Under the pieces are notes generated by a model that saw only the letters and a program-made list of their open reading frames with translations, was not told the origin of the DNA and searched no databases. This document shows, one piece after another, positions 40,575 through 50,180 of a stretch of 64,000 nucleotides of DNA; the first letter of the stretch is position 1, and each line of letters starts with the position of its first letter. This stretch comes from Immundisolibacter cernigliae (lineage in GTDB: Bacteria > Pseudomonadota > Gammaproteobacteria > Immundisolibacterales > Immundisolibacteraceae). Made by a program: the position numbers and the translations under genes. Location: the NCBI RefSeq assembly GCF_001697225.1, contig NZ_CP014671.1, positions 2,356,001 through 2,420,000 on the forward strand, in the 5' to 3' direction.

Positions 40575-41825
40575 ATGAATGCGATACGCGAACCGGCCCT
40601 TGGGCATTTGCGCTGGCCGACCGCCGGCGGCAGTCAGGTTCCCTACGGTGTCTTCACCGACCCGGCCATTTACGAGCTGGAACAACAGCGACTGTTTCGC
40701 GGCGACGCCTGGTCGTTCGTCGCACTGGAAGCGGAAATTCCCGCCAGCGGCGACTACAAGTCGACCTTCGTTGGCGACTCGCCGGTGGTCGTCAGTCGTG
40801 CCGAGGACGGCTCGATCCATGCCTATGTCAACCGCTGTGCGCATCGTGGCGCCGCGATCTGTCGCGAGCTGCGCGGCAACGTGCAAAATCACACCTGCGT
40901 CTACCACCAATGGGCGTATGACCTCAAAGGCAACCTGATCGGCGTGCCGTTCCGGCGTGGTCTGAACGGCCAGGGCGGCATGCCGGCTGATTTCGACATG
41001 AAAAAGCACGGCCTGCAAAAGCTGCGCGTCGATGCCTACGCAGGCTTGGTGTTCGCGACGTTTTCGGACTCGGTCGAGCCACTGCAGGACTACCTGGGCC
41101 CGATGCCGTGCAAGGCCATCGACCGCATCATGAGTCGGCCGATCACGGTGCTGGGCGACCAGCGCCAGTACGTGGCGGGGAACTGGAAGCTGTACGCCGA
41201 GAACACCCGCGATCCTTATCATGCCAGCCTGCTGCACCTGTTCCACTGCACGTTTGGCCTGTACCGGTCCAGTCAGAAGGGCGTCAGCGTGATGGACGCC
41301 AAGCGGCGGCATTCGATGCTCACGGCGATGCGCGGCACCGACGAGGGCAAGGTCGATGGCTATCAGGACACCCGCACCTACAACACGGATTTCACCCTGG
41401 CCGACCCGTCGGTCTTGGCTGGCAAGCCGGATTTCGACGACGGCGTCACGCTGGTGATCCTGGCCGTGTTCCCGAACCTGGTCGTCCAGCAGATCGCCAA
41501 CACGCTGGCGGTGCGCCAGATCATCCCGCGCGGTGTGGACAAGTTCGAGCTGGTCTGGACGCAGTTCGGCTACGCCGACGATGACTCAGAAATGCAGGCC
41601 ATCCGCAACAAGCAGGGCAACCTGATCGGCCCGGCCGGCCTCATTTCCATGGAAGACGGCGAGGCGGTCGAGATCGTGCACCGCTCCATCATTCGCGACC
41701 AGGACCAGACCTCCTACATCGCCATGGGCGGCGAGCAGGCCAAGGATGCCGAGCACCTGGTGACCGAGGGCAGCATCATCGGTTTCTGGGAGTACTACCG
41801 CGAGGTGATGGGCTGGGCAGCCTGA
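40575..41825 (+). CDS. Rieske oxygenase alpha subunit, salicylate 5-hydroxylase (NagG)-like
   Basis: The protein has 416 residues. It has CAHRG and CVYHQWAYD Rieske motifs, the latter with Gln in place of the usual Gly, then YAENTRDPYHASLLHLF as the iron site. It is a close paralogue of the alpha subunit at 16503 (RCAHRGA, CRELRG, VPFR.GL, ISMEDGEAVE shared). The ferredoxin-beta-alpha order makes this a complete three-gene oxygenase lacking only a reductase, for which 23138 is the candidate. Confidence 0.9.
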   Translation: MNAIREPALGHLRWPTAGGSQVPYGVFTDPAIYELEQQRLFRGDAWSFVALEAEIPASGDYKSTFVGDSPVVVSRAEDGSIHAYVNRCAHRGAAICRELRGNVQNHTCVYHQWAYDLKGNLIGVPFRRGLNGQGGMPADFDMKKHGLQKLRVDAYAGLVFATFSDSVEPLQDYLGPMPCKAIDRIMSRPITVLGDQRQYVAGNWKLYAENTRDPYHASLLHLFHCTFGLYRSSQKGVSVMDAKRRHSMLTAMRGTDEGKVDGYQDTRTYNTDFTLADPSVLAGKPDFDDGVTLVILAVFPNLVVQQIANTLAVRQIIPRGVDKFELVWTQFGYADDDSEMQAIRNKQGNLIGPAGLISMEDGEAVEIVHRSIIRDQDQTSYIAMGGEQAKDAEHLVTEGSIIGFWEYYREVMGWAA

Positions 41826-41837
41826 GCGATTCTTAAA

Positions 41838-41989
41838 GGAAGCGCTGAATAAATCCATCGTGGATTTTTCAGCGCCCGCCATCGGAAAAGCGTGGTTTTC
41901 CGATGGCTCACAAAATCAGCAGCTTGCACCCGCCGATTTTGGCAGCGCGTCCCTGCGCTGCGGGAAGCGCTGAATAGATCAGCGCTTCC
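41838..41989. repeat. Five-hairpin intergenic repeat, copy B
   Basis: This 152-bp element has the same order of hairpins as the one at 25794. The second, fourth and fifth stems are intact; the third keeps its outer AAAATC/GATTTT but has two A-C mismatches inside. Here it lies between two genes on the same strand, so the element is not simply a terminator for convergent genes. Confidence 0.85.
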
Positions 41990-42015
41990 TTAACGATACC
42001 GACGAGGAGGGCGTC

Positions 42016-42615
42016 ATGGCGTCAAAGGTGATTGATTTTTATATTGATTTCACAAGTCCGTTCACGTATCTGTGCAATCTCAAGTTGCCGGATCTGGCCG
42101 CCAGGTACGGTTACCAGCTCAATTACCACCCGATCGACATTCCGACCGCCAAGCTGGCGGCGGGTAACTACGGCCCTTCCAACCGTCAGGTGCCGGCCAA
42201 GATTCGTGCCCTGATGCAGGACCTGAATCGCTGGGCGGCGCACTATGGTGTGCCGTTCACGTTCCCCAAGGGCCTGAACGCCTGGCGCATGAACATCGGC
42301 ACGTTTTACGCCATTGAAAAAGGCAAGGCGCGCCACTATGTGGACGAGGCCTATCGCCTGGTCTGGGCGGACGGCGTCGATCCGAACGACGATGCCGTGC
42401 TGCGCGGACTTGCCAAGACGGTGGGTCTGGATGCCGACGCCTTCATGGCGTATGTGTCCTCCCGCGAGGGCGAAAAGGCATACGAGGCATCGCGGGTCGC
42501 GGCGCACGCCCGGGGCGTGTACGGGGTGCCGATCATGATGGTCGACGACCAGATATGGTGGGGCAACGACCGGTTGATGTTTGTCGAGGAATACCTCAAG
42601 GCTCACGCCGCCTGA
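42016..42615 (+). CDS. 2-hydroxychromene-2-carboxylate isomerase family (NahD-like, DsbA fold)
   Basis: The protein has 199 residues. The N-terminal FYIDFTSPFTYLCN with its active-site serine (about residue 14) and the GVYGVPIMMVDDQIWWGNDR C-terminal stretch are typical of kappa-class GST-like isomerases. NahD converts 2-hydroxychromene-2-carboxylate to the benzylidenepyruvate in naphthalene breakdown. Its presence is the best direct hint that a fused-ring substrate is used, though the family also has other roles. GAGGAGG precedes the ATG. Confidence 0.85.
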   Translation: MASKVIDFYIDFTSPFTYLCNLKLPDLAARYGYQLNYHPIDIPTAKLAAGNYGPSNRQVPAKIRALMQDLNRWAAHYGVPFTFPKGLNAWRMNIGTFYAIEKGKARHYVDEAYRLVWADGVDPNDDAVLRGLAKTVGLDADAFMAYVSSREGEKAYEASRVAAHARGVYGVPIMMVDDQIWWGNDRLMFVEEYLKAHAA

Positions 42616-42639
42616 GGAAAGGCAAGAGGTTCGTGTTCA

Positions 42640-42957
42640 ATGCCGATTTACGAGTACGCCTGCCGCGCCTGTGGCGTGCAGCGCGAAGTGATGCAGAAGG
42701 TCAGCGAGTCACCGCTGACGCACTGTCCGGCCTGCGGGGCTGAAGCGTTCGAGAAAAAAGTCTCCGCGGCCGGCTTCCAGCTCAAGGGCGGCGGCTGGTA
42801 CGTGACCGATTTTCGCGACGGATCCCGCAAGGCAGCGGCGGGAACGGACGCGTCGGGCGATGCCTCAGCGACGCCCGCCCCGGCAAGCACGCCGGTCGCC
42901 GGTGACAGCAAGCCCAGCGCGCCCGCCCCGGCCGCGAGTCCGGCGTCAGTCGACTGA
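42640..42957 (+). CDS. FmdB-family zinc-ribbon protein
   Basis: The product has 105 residues. MPIYEYACRACG and CPACGAEAFEKKVS form the FmdB zinc ribbon (two CxxC knuckles). A Gly-rich FQLKGGGWYVTDF segment and a low-complexity Ala/Pro/Ser tail follow. It commonly sits before aspS in Gammaproteobacteria, as here, so it marks the return to core genome. Function is poorly known; a regulatory role was proposed for a relative. Confidence 0.85.
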   Translation: MPIYEYACRACGVQREVMQKVSESPLTHCPACGAEAFEKKVSAAGFQLKGGGWYVTDFRDGSRKAAAGTDASGDASATPAPASTPVAGDSKPSAPAPAASPASVD

Positions 42958-42970
42958 AGCGGTATCCTGC

Positions 42971-43014
42971 GGCGCCAGGCAGGCGGGGCCAGTCCCGTCC
43001 GCCTGGCGCCTTTT
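42971..43014 (+). terminator. Rho-independent terminator between FmdB-like gene and aspS
   Basis: GGCGCCAGGC (42971-42980) pairs perfectly with GCCTGGCGCC (43001-43010), followed by TTTTGCATTTT. It comes 14 bases after the FmdB-like stop. Confidence 0.8.
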
Positions 43015-43076
43015 GCATTTTCTGAAGGGGGCGATGTGGTAGCCAATCGCCCCGTCATCAAGCATCGGAGCCTCTA

Positions 43077-44861
43077 GTGCGTAGCGTCTATTGCGGGTTG
43101 GTCGACAGCGCGGCCCTGGGCCAGACCGTCACCCTGTGCGGCTGGGTGCACCGTCGGCGCGATCACGGCGGGGTGATCTTTATCGACCTGCGCGACCGCG
43201 AGGGCCTGCTGCAGGTGGTGATCGACCCGGACACCGAGGCGGCCTTTCGCACCGCCGAGCAGGTGCGCTCCGAGTACGTGCTCAAGGTCGTCGGCACCGT
43301 TCGCCGCCGGCCGGCGGGCACCGAAAACACCGCCATGCGCAGTGGCGAAGTGGAAGTGCTCGCCAACCACATCGAGGTGCTGAACGCCGCCCAGACGCCG
43401 CCGTTCCAGATCGACGAGGACGACGTCCACGAGGAAAAGCGCCTGCGTTACCGGTACCTGGACCTGCGCCGCCCGGCCATGCTGGACCGCCTGCGCTTGC
43501 GCGCGCGGGTCAGCGGCTGGTTGCGGCGGTTTCTGGAGGCCGACGGCTTCATCGAGGTCGAAACGCCCATCCTTACCCGCGCCACGCCGGAAGGCGCGCG
43601 CGACTACCTGGTGCCAAGCCGCGTGCATCAGGGCAGCTTTTTCGCCCTGCCGCAGTCGCCGCAGCTGTTCAAGCAGATTCTGATGATGGGCGGCCTGGAC
43701 CGCTATTTCCAGATCGCGCGCTGCTTTCGCGACGAGGACCTGCGCGCCGACCGCCAGCCGGAGTTCACGCAGCTGGACATCGAGGTGTCGTTCCTGGACG
43801 AGGACGCCTTCATGGCCATCATGGAGACCATGATCCGCGGGCTGTTTGCCGAGGTGATGGGCGTCGAGTTGCCAGACCCGTTGCCGCGCATGAGCTATGC
43901 CGAGGCCATGTCCCGCTTCGGCATCGACCGGCCGGACCTGCGCAATCCGCTGGAGCTGGTCGAGGTGTCGGACCTGCTGCGCGAGACCGATTTCAAGGTC
44001 TTCTCCGGCCCGGCGAACGATCCGGAAGGCCGCGTAGCCGCCTTGTGCGTGCCCGGCGGGGGCGCCAGCATGAGCCGGCGCGATCTGGACAACTACGTCG
44101 AGTTCGTCAAGCAGTTCGGCGCCAAGGGCCTGGCCTACATCCGCCTGGCAGAGGGCGCGGACGGCGGCGTCGAGTGGCAGTCGCCGATCGTCAAGTTCCT
44201 CAGCGGCGAGACCGTTGCCGCCATCCTGGAGCGGGTCGGCGCCACCGTGGGCGACGTGGTGTTCTTCGGTGCCGACAAGGCGAGCGTCGTCAACGGCTAC
44301 CTGAGCCACCTGCGCGGCAAGCTGGCGGACGATCTCGGCCTGCTCGAAGGCGGCTGGAAGCCGCTGTGGGTGGTCGATTTCCCGATGTTCGAGCACGATC
44401 CGGACAGCGGCCGCTGGCAGGCGCTGCACCATCCGTTCACCGCCCCGCAGGTGGCCGACACGGACGCCATGCTGGCCGATCCAGGCAACTGCCTGTCGCG
44501 CGCCTACGACATGGTGCTCAATGGCTCGGAAATCGGCGGCGGCTCGATCCGCATCCACCGGCCGGACATGCAGCAGGCCGTGTTCGGTCTGCTCGGCATC
44601 GGCGAGGAAGAAGCGCAGGCCAAGTTCGGCTTCCTGCTGGAGGCGCTCGGCTACGGCGCGCCACCGCACGGCGGCATGGCCTTCGGCATCGACCGGCTGG
44701 TGATGCTCATGGCCGGCGCCAGCTCAATCCGCGACGTGATCGCCTTCCCCAAGACGCAGCGCGCCTCGTGCCCGTTGACGGATGCGCCCTCGACCGTCGA
44801 CGATAGCCAGCTGCGCGAACTGGGCATCCGCAGCGCGCTCAAGAAACCCGCAACCACCTAA
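43077..44861 (+). CDS. aspS: Aspartate--tRNA ligase
   Basis: The protein has 594 residues, normal for bacterial AspRS. It has an N-terminal anticodon-binding OB fold ([20 protein letters not shown]), motif 2 ([20 protein letters not shown]) and motif 3 ([13 protein letters not shown]) of class II synthetases, plus the bacterial GAD insertion domain. The start is GTG at 43077, giving MRSVYCG. Class knowledge: many such enzymes also charge tRNA-Asn; this cannot be judged here. Confidence 0.97.
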   Translation: MRSVYCGLVDSAALGQTVTLCGWVHRRRDHGGVIFIDLRDREGLLQVVIDPDTEAAFRTAEQVRSEYVLKVVGTVRRRPAGTENTAMRSGEVEVLANHIEVLNAAQTPPFQIDEDDVHEEKRLRYRYLDLRRPAMLDRLRLRARVSGWLRRFLEADGFIEVETPILTRATPEGARDYLVPSRVHQGSFFALPQSPQLFKQILMMGGLDRYFQIARCFRDEDLRADRQPEFTQLDIEVSFLDEDAFMAIMETMIRGLFAEVMGVELPDPLPRMSYAEAMSRFGIDRPDLRNPLELVEVSDLLRETDFKVFSGPANDPEGRVAALCVPGGGASMSRRDLDNYVEFVKQFGAKGLAYIRLAEGADGGVEWQSPIVKFLSGETVAAILERVGATVGDVVFFGADKASVVNGYLSHLRGKLADDLGLLEGGWKPLWVVDFPMFEHDPDSGRWQALHHPFTAPQVADTDAMLADPGNCLSRAYDMVLNGSEIGGGSIRIHRPDMQQAVFGLLGIGEEEAQAKFGFLLEALGYGAPPHGGMAFGIDRLVMLMAGASSIRDVIAFPKTQRASCPLTDAPSTVDDSQLRELGIRSALKKPATT

Positions 44862-44881
44862 TCTGCATAGCGATTCTCGTC

Positions 44882-45625
44882 ATGGCCGGCCATTCCAAAT
44901 GGGCTAACATCCAGCACCGAAAATCGGCGCAGGACGCCAAGCGCGGCAAGCTGTTCACCAAGCTGATCCGCGAGCTGACCACCGCCGCCCGCAGCGGCGG
45001 CGCCGATCCGGCCACCAACCCGCGCCTGCGCACCGCCATCGACAAGGCCCTGGCGGCCAACATGACGCGCGACACCATCGACCGCGCAACCAAGCGCGGC
45101 GCCGGTGGTACCGATGGTGATAACTACGAGGCGGTGCGCTACGAGGGCTACGGCCCAGGCGGCGTGGCCATCATGGTCGATTGCCTCACCGACAACCGCA
45201 ACCGCACGGTCGGCGAGGTGCGCCATTTGTTCTCCAAGCGCGGCGGCAACCTGGGCACCGACGGCTCGGTGGCGTATCTGTTCGAGGCCCGCGGCAGCAT
45301 TGTCCTGCCGGCGGATATAACCGAGGAGCGCGCCTACGAGCTGGCGCTCGAAGCCGGCGCCGACGACGTGCTGGTGCAGGACGGAACCATCGAGCTGCTG
45401 ACCGCCTTCGATCGCCTGCACGAGGTGCGCGAGGCGCTGCTGGCGCTGGGCGTCACGCCGCAGTCGGCGGAGTTGGCCGAGCGGCCGACCACGTCGGTGC
45501 AGCTGGACGCGGAACAGACGCTGCAGGTGATCAAGCTGCTGGACGCGCTCGAAGACCTGGATGACGTGCAGCAGGTGCACTCGAACGCGGAGTTCTCGGA
45601 CGAGGCGCTGGCAGCGCTGGCCTGA
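44882..45625 (+). CDS. yebC: YebC/PmpR family protein (translation factor / regulator)
   Basis: The protein has 247 residues, usual length. It starts [20 protein letters not shown], the defining signature of the family, and contains [20 protein letters not shown]. Family members are described as transcriptional regulators and more recently as factors that relieve ribosome stalling. It lies between aspS and ruvC in the common gammaproteobacterial order and is probably co-transcribed with ruvCAB. Confidence 0.95.
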   Translation: MAGHSKWANIQHRKSAQDAKRGKLFTKLIRELTTAARSGGADPATNPRLRTAIDKALAANMTRDTIDRATKRGAGGTDGDNYEAVRYEGYGPGGVAIMVDCLTDNRNRTVGEVRHLFSKRGGNLGTDGSVAYLFEARGSIVLPADITEERAYELALEAGADDVLVQDGTIELLTAFDRLHEVREALLALGVTPQSAELAERPTTSVQLDAEQTLQVIKLLDALEDLDDVQQVHSNAEFSDEALAALA

Positions 45626-45634
45626 CGGGGCGGC

Positions 45635-46138
45635 GTGACGCGCATACTCGGCATCGATCCTGGCTCGCGACTGACCGGTTTCGGACTCATCGACGCCCGG
45701 CGCGGGCGCGCGCAGTACGTCGAAAGCGGCGTCATCCGCATCGATCCGGGGCCGCTGGACACGCGCCTGGCCTGCATTTTCAGCGGCATCACCGAGCTGC
45801 TGGCCGAGTTTCAACCCACCTCGGTCGCCATCGAGAACGTATTCATGCACCGCAACGCCGCCTCGGCGCTCAAGCTCGGCCAGGCCCGCGGCGCTGCCAT
45901 CGTGGCGGCGGCCGTGGCCGGCATAGCGGTTGCCGAGTACACGCCGGCCGAGATCAAGCTCAGCGTGGTCGGCAATGGGCGGGCTGCCAAAGCCCAGGTC
46001 CAGTTCATGGTCAGCCGGCTGCTGGGGCTGGCCGCCCTGCCGCGGGTCGATGCCGCCGATGCTCTGGCCGGTGCGCTGTGCCATGCGCAGCGCCTGGCCA
46101 ATGATCTGCCCTCGACAGCCAGCCGGCGTCGTCGATGA
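45635..46138 (+). CDS. ruvC: Holliday junction endonuclease RuvC
   Basis: The product has 167 residues, starting at GTG 45635. RILGIDPGSRLTGFGLI holds the first catalytic aspartate; AIENVF, and DAADALAGALCHA near the end, hold the other acidic residues. It resolves four-way junctions during recombination repair. Its stop overlaps the ruvA start (ATGA). Confidence 0.96.
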   Translation: MTRILGIDPGSRLTGFGLIDARRGRAQYVESGVIRIDPGPLDTRLACIFSGITELLAEFQPTSVAIENVFMHRNAASALKLGQARGAAIVAAAVAGIAVAEYTPAEIKLSVVGNGRAAKAQVQFMVSRLLGLAALPRVDAADALAGALCHAQRLANDLPSTASRRRR

Positions 46139-46722
46139 TCGGACGCATCGCCGGCACCCTGCTCGCCAAATCGCCGCCGATGCTGCTGGTGGACGTGGGC
46201 GGCGTGGGCTACGAGATCGACGCCCCGATGAGCACCTTCTACCGCCTGCCGGCGGTCGGCGAGCCGGTGCTGCTGCATACGCACCTGCTGGTGCGCGAGG
46301 ACGCGCAGCTGCTGTATGGCTTTGCCAGCGAGGCCGAACGGGCGCTGTTTCGCCAGTTGCTCAAGGTCAGTGGCGTCGGGGCGAAGCTGGCGCTGGTGAT
46401 CCTGTCCGGCGTGGCGGTGGACGAACTGCTGGCCATCGTCAGCGATGCCGATGCGGCGCGCCTGGTACGCATTCCGGGCATCGGGCGCAAGACCGCCGAG
46501 CGCCTGATCCTGGAACTGCGCGAGCCGCTGGGGCGCATGGCCAGCACGCCGGCCAGCGCCCTGGCGCCGCGCGGTGACGCCCTGCAGGATGCCGCCAGCG
46601 CGCTCGAGGCGCTGGGCTACAAGCCGACCGAGGCCCGGGCCGCGCTGCGTGACCTGACGGTCGCGGATCAGAGCAGCGAAGACCTGATCCGGGCGGCCCT
46701 CAAACGGCTGATGCGGGGCTAG
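46135..46722 (+). CDS. ruvA: Holliday junction DNA helicase subunit RuvA
   Basis: The product has 195 residues. [20 protein letters not shown] begins the OB domain, then helix-hairpin-helix motifs ([25 protein letters not shown]), and a C-terminal domain ([13 protein letters not shown]) that contacts RuvB. It binds the junction and loads RuvB. Confidence 0.97.
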   Translation: MIGRIAGTLLAKSPPMLLVDVGGVGYEIDAPMSTFYRLPAVGEPVLLHTHLLVREDAQLLYGFASEAERALFRQLLKVSGVGAKLALVILSGVAVDELLAIVSDADAARLVRIPGIGRKTAERLILELREPLGRMASTPASALAPRGDALQDAASALEALGYKPTEARAALRDLTVADQSSEDLIRAALKRLMRG

Positions 46723-46724
46723 GC

Positions 46725-47771
<1,047 letters not shown>

Positions 47772-47897
47772 ATTTGTGCCGGCAGCGGGCGCAGTGGCGG
47801 CCGGCAGGTAAAATTCTGCGCTGCGGCAACGGTCTTACTGGCCGACGACGCAGCCACCTCACCGCAACCCTTTCCAAACACCCCTGCGGAGCATTGC

Positions 47898-48611
47898 TTG
47901 GCCAACGAGTTATCCATTGCCCACCTGGTGCTGGGGGCAGGTCCGGTCGTCAAGACCGTCATGGTGATCCTGCTCGGGGCCTCGGTGCTGTCCTGGACCA
48001 TCATGCTGCGCAAACGCCGCGCATTTGCGCAGGTGGCGGCAGCCATCGAAGCCTTCGAGCGGCGCTTCTGGTCTGGCCAGGACATGGAAGAACTCTACAA
48101 GGCGGCCGCCGGCAGTGTTTATCCGCCCGGCAGTGTCGAGGGTCTGTTCATCGGTGGTTACCGCGAGTTCCGGCATTTGTACGAGCAGCCGCATCTGCCG
48201 ATCGAGGCGGCGCTTGATTCCGCCCAGCGCGGCATGCGGGCCGGCATGTCGCGCGAAATGGAAGCGCTCGACGAGCACTTGCCGTACCTGGCCACGATCG
48301 GTTCGATCAGCCCGTACATCGGCCTGTTCGGTACCGTGTGGGGCATCATGAGCGCCTTCCAGTCGCTTGGCACCACGGGTCAGCCAACCTTGGCGCTGGT
48401 GGCGCCGGCCATCTCCGAGGCGCTGGTCGCCACCGCCATGGGCCTGTTCGCGGCCATTCCGGCGGTAATCGCCTACAACCGCTTTGCGTCGGTCGTGGAT
48501 CACCGCGCCGGCCAGTACGACGCTTTCATCGAGGACTTCATGAGCCTGCTGCAGCGTCAGGCACATGCATTTCGTGCCGGGCTGGGCCAGCGCGGCGCCG
48601 CGAAGGGCTGA
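47898..48611 (+). CDS. tolQ: Tol-Pal system protein TolQ
   Basis: The protein has 237 residues, starting at TTG 47898 behind GCGGAG. Three membrane helices are seen; the conserved ATIGSISPYIGLFGTVWGIM and ATAMGLFAAIPAVIAYN segments line the proton channel shared with ExbB/MotA. It energises the envelope constriction machinery with TolR and TolA. A TAAAAT-like -10 near 47812 might start the tol transcript, with no good -35. Confidence 0.94.
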   Translation: MANELSIAHLVLGAGPVVKTVMVILLGASVLSWTIMLRKRRAFAQVAAAIEAFERRFWSGQDMEELYKAAAGSVYPPGSVEGLFIGGYREFRHLYEQPHLPIEAALDSAQRGMRAGMSREMEALDEHLPYLATIGSISPYIGLFGTVWGIMSAFQSLGTTGQPTLALVAPAISEALVATAMGLFAAIPAVIAYNRFASVVDHRAGQYDAFIEDFMSLLQRQAHAFRAGLGQRGAAKG

Positions 48612-48616
48612 CCGGC

Positions 48617-49066
48617 ATGGCGCAGACGCAGGGCCGCCGCAAGCGCAGCCGGGTGGTGGCGGAAATCAATGTCGTGCCCTACATCGACGTGATGCTGGTG
48701 CTGCTGATCATTTTCATGATTACCACGCCGCTGCTGGAGCAGGGCGTGAAGGTTGACTTGCCGCAGACCCAGGCCGAGCAAGGCGAGCAGGTCGAACAGG
48801 AAAAACAGACTCCGATTCAGGTCACCGTGGACAAGGACGGTCGGTATTACTTCGACTTCGAGACCTATCGCAGCGAAGAGAGCAAGCCGGAGGACGCCGA
48901 GCGTCTGGTTGCCCTGACCCGGGTGGCTCTGGAGAAGGCGCCCGATGCGCCGGTAGTGGTGCGCGGGGACAAGGCGGTGCCGTATCAGGCGGTCATCGAC
49001 GCCATGGCCCTGCTCCAGCAGGCGGGCGCCAAGAAGGTCGGCCTCATCACCCAGGCCGCCGACTGA
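48617..49066 (+). CDS. tolR: Tol-Pal system protein TolR
   Basis: The product has 149 residues with one N-terminal membrane helix. VVAEINVVPYIDVMLVLLII carries the essential channel aspartate. The C-terminal periplasmic domain (VVVRGDKAVPYQAVIDAM) resembles ExbD. It lies five bases after tolQ and five before tolA. Confidence 0.94.
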   Translation: MAQTQGRRKRSRVVAEINVVPYIDVMLVLLIIFMITTPLLEQGVKVDLPQTQAEQGEQVEQEKQTPIQVTVDKDGRYYFDFETYRSEESKPEDAERLVALTRVALEKAPDAPVVVRGDKAVPYQAVIDAMALLQQAGAKKVGLITQAAD

Positions 49067-49070
49067 GCGC

Positions 49071-50180
49071 ATGGTCAAGCGGCGCGGCTCAAGCGGCGGT
49101 CTGTCCCGCCCCCTGTTCTGGGCGGTGCTGGCTCACGTTGCCCTGATTCTGCTGCTGACGGTGGGCGTCGATCTGTGGAAGGACGAGCCGGTGCGCCCGG
49201 CTGGCCAGCCGATCGAGGCCGAAGTGATCGACCCGGCGGCCCTGGATGCGGCCCGCGAACGGATCGACGCCGCCGAAAGGGCCCGTGCCCAGGCGGACCG
49301 TGCCCGTCAGGCCAAGGTCGAGGAGGAGCAGCGGCGCATCGAAGAGCTGCAGCGCCAGCGCGAGCGCGAACAGGAGCGCGCGCAGGCCGCCGCCGAGCAA
49401 CGTCAGCAGGAGGAAGCCGCTGCCGCGAAAGCCGCCGAACAGGCGCAGCGCGAACGCGAGGCAGCCCAGCAAGCCGCGCAGGCAAAACAGCAGGCGCAGG
49501 CCGAGGCACGTGCCGCCGCGGAAAAAGCGGCGGCAGCCAAGGCGGCCGCCGACAAGGCCGCTGCGCAGAAAGCCGCCGCAGCCAGGGCGGCAGCAGAAAA
49601 AGCCGCGGCCGATGCCAAACAACAGGCGGATGCAAGCGCCGCCAAGCAGGCGGCCGAGCAGAAGCTCCAGCAGGATCAGGCAGCCAAGGCGGCGGCCCAG
49701 AAAGCCGCAGCCGAGAAAGCTGCCGCTCAGAAAGCAGCGGCCGACAAAGCCGCAGCGCAACAGGCAGCCGCCGCCAAGGCCGCAGCGGACAAGGCCGCGG
49801 CAGATAAAGCAGCCGCGCAGGCCGCCGCTGCAAAGGCTGCCGCCGACCAAGCTGCCGCCGCGCAGGCAGCGGCCGGGGCCGCCGAGCGGGCCAACCAGAT
49901 CAACGGCTTTGTCGCGGCAATCCAGCGGCAGGTGCAGGCGCGCTGGCGCAAGCCGCTGAACTGGCCGCCGGGCCTGCGTTGCGAGCTGCGCGTGAAACTG
50001 CTGCCCAGCGGCGAGGTGATCGGTGCGCAGGCGGTGGCGTGTGGGGGTGATCCGGCCTTCGTCGAGTCGGTCGAGCAGGCGGTGATGGCGGCGTCGCCGT
50101 TACGGGTTCCAACGGATATCAGGCTGTTCAATGAACATTTCCGAAACTTCATTTTCGAGTTCAAGGCGGATGCGGTTTGA
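49071..50180 (+). CDS. tolA: Tol-Pal system protein TolA
   Basis: The protein has 369 residues. One membrane helix (about 13-35) is followed by a long Ala/Lys/Glu/Gln-rich helical domain (about 60-275, many KAAAEKAAA-like repeats) that spans the periplasm, then a small globular domain with WRKPLNWPPGLRCELRVKLL that meets Pal/TolB. Long antisense frames over the repeat are composition artefacts. Its end overlaps tolB by 11 bases. Confidence 0.93.
   Translation: MVKRRGSSGGLSRPLFWAVLAHVALILLLTVGVDLWKDEPVRPAGQPIEAEVIDPAALDAARERIDAAERARAQADRARQAKVEEEQRRIEELQRQREREQERAQAAAEQRQQEEAAAAKAAEQAQREREAAQQAAQAKQQAQAEARAAAEKAAAAKAAADKAAAQKAAAARAAAEKAAADAKQQADASAAKQAAEQKLQQDQAAKAAAQKAAAEKAAAQKAAADKAAAQQAAAAKAAADKAAADKAAAQAAAAKAAADQAAAAQAAAGAAERANQINGFVAAIQRQVQARWRKPLNWPPGLRCELRVKLLPSGEVIGAQAVACGGDPAFVESVEQAVMAASPLRVPTDIRLFNEHFRNFIFEFKADAV

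Noticed and set aside
49089-49850. 253-codon Gly/Leu/Cys-rich frame opposite tolA
   Set aside because: It is the complement of the Ala/Lys repeat of TolA; composition alone explains it.
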